64,000 nucleotides of DNA, taken from assembly GCA_910588335.1 (NCBI GenBank), contig CAJUQV010000017.1, forward strand, positions 6,004 through 70,003, in the 5' to 3' direction. The translations under genes and the position numbers were made by a program. Positions 59,265 through 64,000 of this stretch are shown piece after piece (the first letter of the stretch is position 1; each line of letters opens with the position of its first letter). A model generated the notes under the pieces. That model was not told the DNA's origin and made no database searches. It saw only the letters and a program-made list of their open reading frames with translations. The stretch comes from an uncultured Ruminiclostridium sp. Its GTDB lineage: Bacteria; Bacillota; Clostridia; Oscillospirales; Ruminococcaceae.

Positions 59265-60812
59265 ATGGAACTTCAGCTTAAGAAAGAGCCTGTATATCTG
59301 AACGAGGTAATATTTGACGGGCAGACGGAACAGGGCGTAGAATTCGATTATGTTCTGCCCGATTACTACCCCGACATATTTAAAATTCTGAAATGCAGCC
59401 TTACGCCGGGTATATCCTCATACAGCATATCGGGAACTCAGCTTTTCATTGACGGCGCTGTACTGATCAAAATACTTTACCTGTCCGATGACAATGTGAA
59501 TATTCACTGTGTAGAGCAAAAATACACATATTCCAAAACACTGGAACTCACTAAACCGGCCGATAAAGCCACCGTTTACATCACTGCCAGAACCGACTAT
59601 TCCAACTGCCGCGCCATAAGCGGAAGACGTTTTGACGTAAGAGGAGCGGTAAGCTGTAAGGTAAAGGCCTGTCAGCCTAAAATATTTGAAACGGTAAGCG
59701 GAGCCGACGGACTTGAAACCAAATCCAGCTCTCTTTCCTACTGTGGGAATAAATTGACCGGAGGCGGACAGTTCACAATACGCGAGGACATAGAAACAGG
59801 CACCGGAAGAGGCGGCATTTTAGGAATACTAAGCTGTGACGCATCCGCCGAGGTTACCGATATAAAAATAATAGCGGGAAAAGCGGTGGTAAAGGGAGAA
59901 GCCAAGGTGAAGGCTCTTTATCTGATAAAAATTGACGAGGAATCCCGTGACAGCGAGGTTATGGAAGCCACGGTTCCCATAAGCCGTATAATAGATATGG
60001 ACGGTCTTGACGACAGCTTCTCCTGTTTTGCGGACATAAAGATAATGGATTGCGGACTTGAAATAAAAGCGGGAGAAAACGGAGACAACAGGATATTGGG
60101 CTGCGACCTTACAGTTGACTGTAAAGTCACCGCCAACAGGGAGGAAAATATTTCGGTTCTCACGGATCTGTTTTCCACCAATTACGAAACGGATTTCACC
60201 ACCGCTCAGATTAAGGTGGAGCATTCGCCGGTGAGAGTTCAGAAGCAGCTTTCTCATAAAACGGAGCTTGAATGTAAGGAAGGAAGTTTGGAAGAAATAT
60301 TCGACTGCCGCTGCGATCTTAACGGCGTAAGCTGCAAATTTAACGGAGAGGGCGGACTTATCGTTACGGGACAGTTGATCTCTCAGGCGATAGGAAGACT
60401 GTCCGGTTCGGGTACTCCCGTGTATATTGAAAAAAGCGAACCGGTAGAGCTGAACTGCGATGTGGGAATAGGCGACGAAAACAGCGTTATTGAACCGAAT
60501 CTGCAAATAACAGACGTAAGCTTCAACATAAGCGGCGATGTAAAGGTAGAGGTCAGGGTGAATATTTTGCTGAACGGCTGCGTATACAGATTAAAAAACA
60601 TAACGGTAATAGAAAACGTGCTTCTGGACAGCGAAAAGCCCAAGGAAAAGAACAGCGAATACGCTCTTAAAATGTATTACGCCGAGGAAAACGAAGAAAT
60701 ATTTGCCGTGGCTAAGAGATATAACACAAAGCCCGAAGCCATAATGGAAGAGAACGAGCTTGAGGAAGAGGTGCTTTCCGCTCCCTGCCTGCTTCTTATT
60801 CCTATTCTTTAA
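59265..60812 (+). CDS. sipL: SipL-like SPOCS/LysM spore protein
   Basis: 515 aa from ATG 59265, after GGAAAGG. Two SPOCS (DUF3794) type repeats: QTEQGVEFDYVLPDYYPDIF with VLIKILYLSDDNV, and a later pair around IDCRCDLNG and VPVYIEKSEPVEL. The C-terminal LysM is MYYAEENEEIFAVAKRYN (about 470-515). In Clostridioides difficile SipL has this layout and binds SpoIVA at the forespore surface to build the coat. The next gene, 14 bp downstream, is spoIVA, so the pair is encoded together. Assignment by domain order and neighbour. Confidence 0.85.
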   Translation: MELQLKKEPVYLNEVIFDGQTEQGVEFDYVLPDYYPDIFKILKCSLTPGISSYSISGTQLFIDGAVLIKILYLSDDNVNIHCVEQKYTYSKTLELTKPADKATVYITARTDYSNCRAISGRRFDVRGAVSCKVKACQPKIFETVSGADGLETKSSSLSYCGNKLTGGGQFTIREDIETGTGRGGILGILSCDASAEVTDIKIIAGKAVVKGEAKVKALYLIKIDEESRDSEVMEATVPISRIIDMDGLDDSFSCFADIKIMDCGLEIKAGENGDNRILGCDLTVDCKVTANREENISVLTDLFSTNYETDFTTAQIKVEHSPVRVQKQLSHKTELECKEGSLEEIFDCRCDLNGVSCKFNGEGGLIVTGQLISQAIGRLSGSGTPVYIEKSEPVELNCDVGIGDENSVIEPNLQITDVSFNISGDVKVEVRVNILLNGCVYRLKNITVIENVLLDSEKPKEKNSEYALKMYYAEENEEIFAVAKRYNTKPEAIMEENELEEEVLSAPCLLLIPIL

Positions 60813-60826
60813 GGAGGGAAAAATAA

Positions 60827-62302
60827 ATGAGTAATTCTATTTACCGTAACATCGCCAAACGAACCGACGGAAATATTTATATCGGGGTGGTAGGCCCTGT
60901 CCGTTCGGGAAAATCAACTTTTATCAGCAAGTTTATGCAGACGCTTGTCATTCCCTCCATCAACAACGAATTCCGTCGGGAGAGAGCAATTGACGAGCTT
61001 CCTCAGTCCGCTGCGGGAAAGACGATAATGACCACCGAGCCTAAATTTGTCCCCGAAGACGCAATATCCATAGAGGTAGAGGACAGCATTACAATGAACG
61101 TAAGGCTCATCGACTGCGTAGGCTATATAGTACCCAGCGCAATAGGCTACATAGAAAACGAAATGCCGCGCATGGTGAAAACGCCTTGGTTCAATACCGA
61201 AGTTCCCTTCAATATGGCAGCCGAGGTAGGTACACAAAAGGTAATAAACGAACATTCCACCATCGGACTTGTGATTACCACCGACGGCAGCATTACAGAT
61301 ATACCGAGAGAGGAATACGCCGAGGCGGAGCAAAGGGTAATAGAAGAGCTGGATCTGATACACAAACCCTATGTTGTGGTGCTTAACTGTCAGCATCCCG
61401 ATTCCGCCAAAAGCAAAGCTTTGGCGGAGGAACTTTCCGAAAAATACAAAAGACCCGTTGTGCCTCTTAATTGTCTTGAAATCGGGGAACAGGCAATCAA
61501 AGAGCTTTTGGCGGAAATACTGCTACAATTCCCCGTAAAGGAAATCAACATAAAAATTCCCAAATGGCTTACCGCTCTTGAAAAAGGACATTGGCTCAAA
61601 TCCGATATTTTTGCTTCGCTGAAAAAATCAGCAGCCGATATAACCAATATAGGCGAAGTCAAAAGCGTAACCTGTAAATTGGCGGAAAGCGAGCACATAT
61701 CCGATTGCAGCGTGGAAAAGGTAGATCTGGGCAGCGGGGCGGCATATGTAAAGGCGGAGCTTTCCAACGACTTGTTTTATCGTGTTTTAGGTGAAACAAC
61801 CGGACTTGACATAAAGGATGAAAGCGATCTTATGCCCTGTATGATAGAACTGGCGCAGATAAAAAAGCGCTATGAAAAGGTAAAAAGCGCCCTTGACGAG
61901 GTAGAAGCCACGGGATACGGAATAGTTATGCCGAGTCTTGACGAACTTACGCTGGAAGAGCCGGAAATAGTGAAGCAGGGCGGAAAATACGGCGTAAGGC
62001 TGAAAGCGGAATCCACCTCAATTCATATGATGAGCGCAAAAATAAACACCGAGGTATCACCGATAGTAGGCACCGAGCGTCAGAGCGAGGAATTGGTAAA
62101 ATACCTCCTTAAGGAGTTTGAAGAGAACCCCGCCAAGATATGGGAGAGCAATATTTTCGGAAAATCCCTTCACGAACTGGTTACCGAAGGGCTTCATAAT
62201 AAGCTGTACCGTATGCCTTCTGACGCGCGTCAGAAGCTTCAGGAAACCATACAGCGCATTATAAACGACGGCTGCGGCGGACTTATTTGTATAATTCTTT
62301 AA
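60827..62302 (+). CDS. spoIVA: Stage IV sporulation protein A
   Basis: The 491-aa protein is the ATPase that polymerises on the forespore and forms the base of the spore coat. Walker A GPVRSGKSTFISK near residue 23, Sensor-like TTEPKFVPEDAI, LIDCVGYIVPSA, GLVITTDGSITDIPREEY, and the conserved C-terminus ending RIINDGCGGLICIIL. Start after AAGGAGGGAAA. A terminator follows (62369-62394). Strong marker that the organism sporulates or recently did. Confidence 0.97.
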   Translation: MSNSIYRNIAKRTDGNIYIGVVGPVRSGKSTFISKFMQTLVIPSINNEFRRERAIDELPQSAAGKTIMTTEPKFVPEDAISIEVEDSITMNVRLIDCVGYIVPSAIGYIENEMPRMVKTPWFNTEVPFNMAAEVGTQKVINEHSTIGLVITTDGSITDIPREEYAEAEQRVIEELDLIHKPYVVVLNCQHPDSAKSKALAEELSEKYKRPVVPLNCLEIGEQAIKELLAEILLQFPVKEINIKIPKWLTALEKGHWLKSDIFASLKKSAADITNIGEVKSVTCKLAESEHISDCSVEKVDLGSGAAYVKAELSNDLFYRVLGETTGLDIKDESDLMPCMIELAQIKKRYEKVKSALDEVEATGYGIVMPSLDELTLEEPEIVKQGGKYGVRLKAESTSIHMMSAKINTEVSPIVGTERQSEELVKYLLKEFEENPAKIWESNIFGKSLHELVTEGLHNKLYRMPSDARQKLQETIQRIINDGCGGLICIIL

Positions 62303-62368
62303 AATTCGGGTAAAATTAAATTTTGTTCCTTCACATTCATATTTTTGGTTTAATGTTATATAGTATAA

Positions 62369-62394
62369 AAGCCCCTGTTTTTATTACGGGGCTT
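62369..62394 (+). terminator. Terminator of sipL-spoIVA
   Basis: AAGCCCC (62369-62375) pairs with GGGGCTT (62388-62394), then a T-run. Confidence 0.85.
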
Positions 62395-62440
62395 GTTTTT
62401 TTACAAAAACAAAATTTTTTAAAAAATTTTAAAAAAAGTA

Positions 62441-62469
62441 TTGACAAGAATGTCGAACTATGATATAAT
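62441..62469 (+). promoter_or_regulatory. Promoter of tRNA-Thr
   Basis: TTGACA (62441-62446), 17 bp, TATAAT (62464-62469), 16 bp before the tRNA. Confidence 0.9.
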
Positions 62470-62485
62470 TGTTTAACAGTGAAGC

Positions 62486-62561
<76 letters not shown>

Positions 62562-62562
62562 G

Positions 62563-62608
62563 AAAATACACTTTTGTATGCTCTTTCAAGCTTACAAAAG
62601 TGTATTTT
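62563..62608 (+). terminator. Terminator of tRNA-Thr
   Basis: A perfect 16-bp stem (62563-62578 with 62593-62608) ending in T residues. Confidence 0.88.
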
Positions 62609-62861
62609 TTTTAAATTAAAACAAACGGCGAAGCGATTGAACACTCCGCCGAGTGTGAAAAATCAAATGAATCCAAACTCCTGTTACCTTTTTTTGACGT
62701 ATAGCCCACAACGCACAATAGCTCACGCCCCTGTACTTGCTTCCGAGGTAGCTCAACAGAAAAAGATGTATATACTCGCTGTGATATTCAGTCGCGGCGC
62801 AGTTGTTACGGAAACAGAGGAACTTGTTTTTTGCAGGAGGGATTAAGGGGGTTATTTAATA

Positions 62862-63002
62862 TTGTACGGCAAAAGCGATCTTGCTAATCTCCTTGTCGGA
62901 GGAAGCTGTAAAGTAACAGCTATATATCAAATCCGCTTGGGATTTGATATCAAAAAGAGCCTTCAGAAAAATTCTACGAAAACTCTTGAAAATTTAGTTT
63001 AA
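62862..63002 (+). CDS. Possible small protein, 46 aa
   Basis: TTG 62862 to TAA 63002, beginning LYGKSDLANLLVGG and ending KTLENLV, with AAGGGGG 11 bases upstream. No family recognised. The region 62612-63421 differs in base composition from the chromosome to its left and contains no other frame I can support. Confidence 0.3.
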   Translation: MYGKSDLANLLVGGSCKVTAIYQIRLGFDIKKSLQKNSTKTLENLV

Positions 63003-63073
63003 TTATGCTACAATATCTTTCCTTAACAAGAGCATACAAAAACACAACAATTTAATGGACTGTCAACCTTACG

Positions 63074-63113
63074 CAAAACACCGCTTCCGACAAAAATCGG
63101 AGCGGTGTTTTTG
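63074..63113. terminator. Hairpin with flanking A/T runs (possible bidirectional terminator)
   Basis: CAAAACACCGCTTCCGA (63074-63090) pairs with TCGGAGCGGTGTTTTTG (63097-63113) with one bulge. Confidence 0.65.
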
Positions 63114-63118
63114 TATAT

Positions 63119-63141
63119 CTTCTGGACACCGTGACCAGAAG
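63119..63141. promoter_or_regulatory. Imperfect copy of the MobC-region palindrome
   Basis: CTTCTGGACACCGTGACCAGAAG is a near-palindrome (described here in parts: CTTCTGG and CCAGAAG arms around ACACCGTGA). It resembles the perfect palindrome at 63866-63898 on the other side of mobC, so it may be a second protein-binding site. Confidence 0.55.
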
Positions 63142-63421
63142 GGACCCGCCCATTTTCCCCGCTTCGTCCACGGAGGCTCTGCTGGATGTATCCCCCAGAG
63201 CCGCCCCCTTTCCCTGGATAGGGAAAGGGCGGGGGGATAGGGTCGAACCGCTTCCTCTCAAACCGCTGTCTTTCCACGGCTGATGTGTTGAAAATTAGCA
63301 ATCTCAAAGCCTTGCCCCGCAAGGGTTTCCAGCTCCGGTTTCGTGAGGGCTGGTATAGTATCATTCCCCACCCCCCGATTTATCAAAATACTGTCAACAT
63401 CTGAATTTATAGGAGGTATCT

Positions 63422-63823
63422 ATGAACGGTCAAAATTCAATGCCTTGCAGCCTTGAAACCCAGTCAACGCTGGTCGCCGGGAAAAAGCGTATTCGGAGTA
63501 CGTCCGTCTGTGTCTGGCTGTCCCCGGATGAACAGGCAAAAATCCGGAAGCGCATGGCGGATGTGGGTATTCGCAACCTTTCGGCGTATATGAGAAAAAT
63601 GGCTCTCAACGGCTATGTGCTCCATGTTGACCTTGCGCCAGTCAAAGAGATCGTTTCCCTGCAAAGGCGGTGTGCAAATAATCTCAATCAAATTGCCGTC
63701 AGGGTGAATACCTGTGGCGGAGTTTACCCCGAAGAAATCAAGATCCTGCAAAAAGACTATGCGGATTTATGGGGGCCGCTCTCCGAACTGCTGGAGAAAC
63801 TTTCGGAGGTGGTGGCGCTGTAA
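63422..63823 (+). CDS. mobC: MobC-like relaxosome accessory protein
   Basis: The 133-aa protein starts after an AGGAGG site. It has SVCVWLSPDEQAKIRKRM, then IRNLSAYMRKMALNGYVL (ribbon-helix-helix-like DNA-binding half) and an LQRRCANNLNQIAVRVNTCGG helix typical of the bacterial mobilisation family PF05713. MobC helps the relaxase open oriT during transfer. GC-richer with different codon use than the chromosomal genes. The relaxase gene would follow beyond the window. Confidence 0.85.
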   Translation: MNGQNSMPCSLETQSTLVAGKKRIRSTSVCVWLSPDEQAKIRKRMADVGIRNLSAYMRKMALNGYVLHVDLAPVKEIVSLQRRCANNLNQIAVRVNTCGGVYPEEIKILQKDYADLWGPLSELLEKLSEVVAL

Positions 63824-63865
63824 GCGCATAAGGCCCAGGAGCGATAGCGACGGGGCCGCAGACAG

Positions 63866-63963
63866 GGAAGCCTCTGGACACGGTGTCCAGAGGCTTCCGG
63901 CGGGTTTGGGGGCACCCCAACAAGCATTTTTGCGAAGCAAAAATTGCAAGTGTTATACACTTG
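63866..63963. promoter_or_regulatory. OriT-like region: long palindrome and two hairpins
   Basis: A perfect palindrome with 16-bp arms (63866-63881 with 63883-63898; centre 63882), then ATTTTTGC/GCAAAAAT (63926-63944), then CAAGTGT/ACACTTG (63947-63963), immediately after mobC. Dense inverted repeats beside mobC are the usual face of an origin of transfer; the nick site is not identified. Confidence 0.55.
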
Positions 63964-64000
63964 CCCTGCTTGCCGCTAATCATGCGGTCGGAAGTCTGTT

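Overview
The window looks like the chromosome of an anaerobic, endospore-forming Clostridia (Bacillota), probably close to the Oscillospiraceae/Ruminococcus group. The evidence is: spoIVA next to a SipL-type SPOCS/LysM gene; strong AGGAGG-type ribosome sites; textbook TTGACA-17-TATAAT promoters; lipoprotein glycoside hydrolases (GH5, GH74); a Gram-positive type IV pilus (T4P) cluster; and an archaeal-type phosphoglycerate mutase. The exact taxon is inference.

Layout. 1-330: end of a tyrosine integrase facing the 3' end of tRNA-Leu(TAA), the edge of an integrated element. 978-4325: ABC exporter (ATPase plus two FtsX-type permeases). 4.9-6.3 kb: ECF-like sigma factor with a membrane DUF4367 partner. 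6.3-8.5 kb: small secreted protein and a NYN-domain putative nuclease, separated by two long perfect hairpins. 8.9-11.4 kb: Orn/Lys/Arg decarboxylase-like enzyme and a CofE-like ligase. 11.5-18.5 kb: glycan cluster (AraC regulator, GH2 beta-galactosidase, GH5 lipoprotein, solute-binding lipoprotein with an inserted Cys4 motif). 18.7-19.8 kb: queuosine-precursor transporter behind a preQ1-I riboswitch and terminator. 19.8-23.7 kb: ilvB-ilvN-ilvC plus a GNAT acetyltransferase. 23.9-25.3 kb: iron alcohol dehydrogenase. 25.5-37.8 kb: T4P cluster (pilC, a pilM-pilN fusion, pilO, a large beta-solenoid pseudopilin, two prepilins, pilD on the other strand, pilB, a Fic gene, pilT). 38.1-43.4 kb: aspartate kinase, an unknown protein with an apparent ATA start, then the 3' half of an operon. 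That operon runs from 47.05 kb down to 40.96 kb: hydrolase, murF, ddl, a 72-aa ORF, rluA, apgM. 47.8-52.4 kb: uracil-DNA-glycosylase-like gene bracketed by repeats, then a 92-aa ORF, amidase, lepA and hemW. 52.9-58.7 kb: soluble hybrid histidine kinase and GH74 xyloglucanase. 59.3-62.3 kb: sipL-spoIVA. 62.5 kb to the end: tRNA-Thr(GGT), then an incoming mobilizable element with mobC and a palindrome-rich oriT-like region.

The intergenic spaces are unusually rich in small, non-coding, palindromic repeats. At least five families occur: a 170-bp element, a TIR element of about 165 bp, a TATACCAAT-ended composite palindrome, a 178-bp TATAGCAATCCAA element, and a palindrome of about 60 bp. Several are nested or flank single AT-rich genes. 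Together with the riboswitch, the T4P oddities (PilM-PilN fusion, Fic insertion, beta-solenoid pseudopilin) and the Cys4-bearing binding protein, these are the most notable features. I saw no CRISPR array, rRNA, complete prophage or full insertion sequence.
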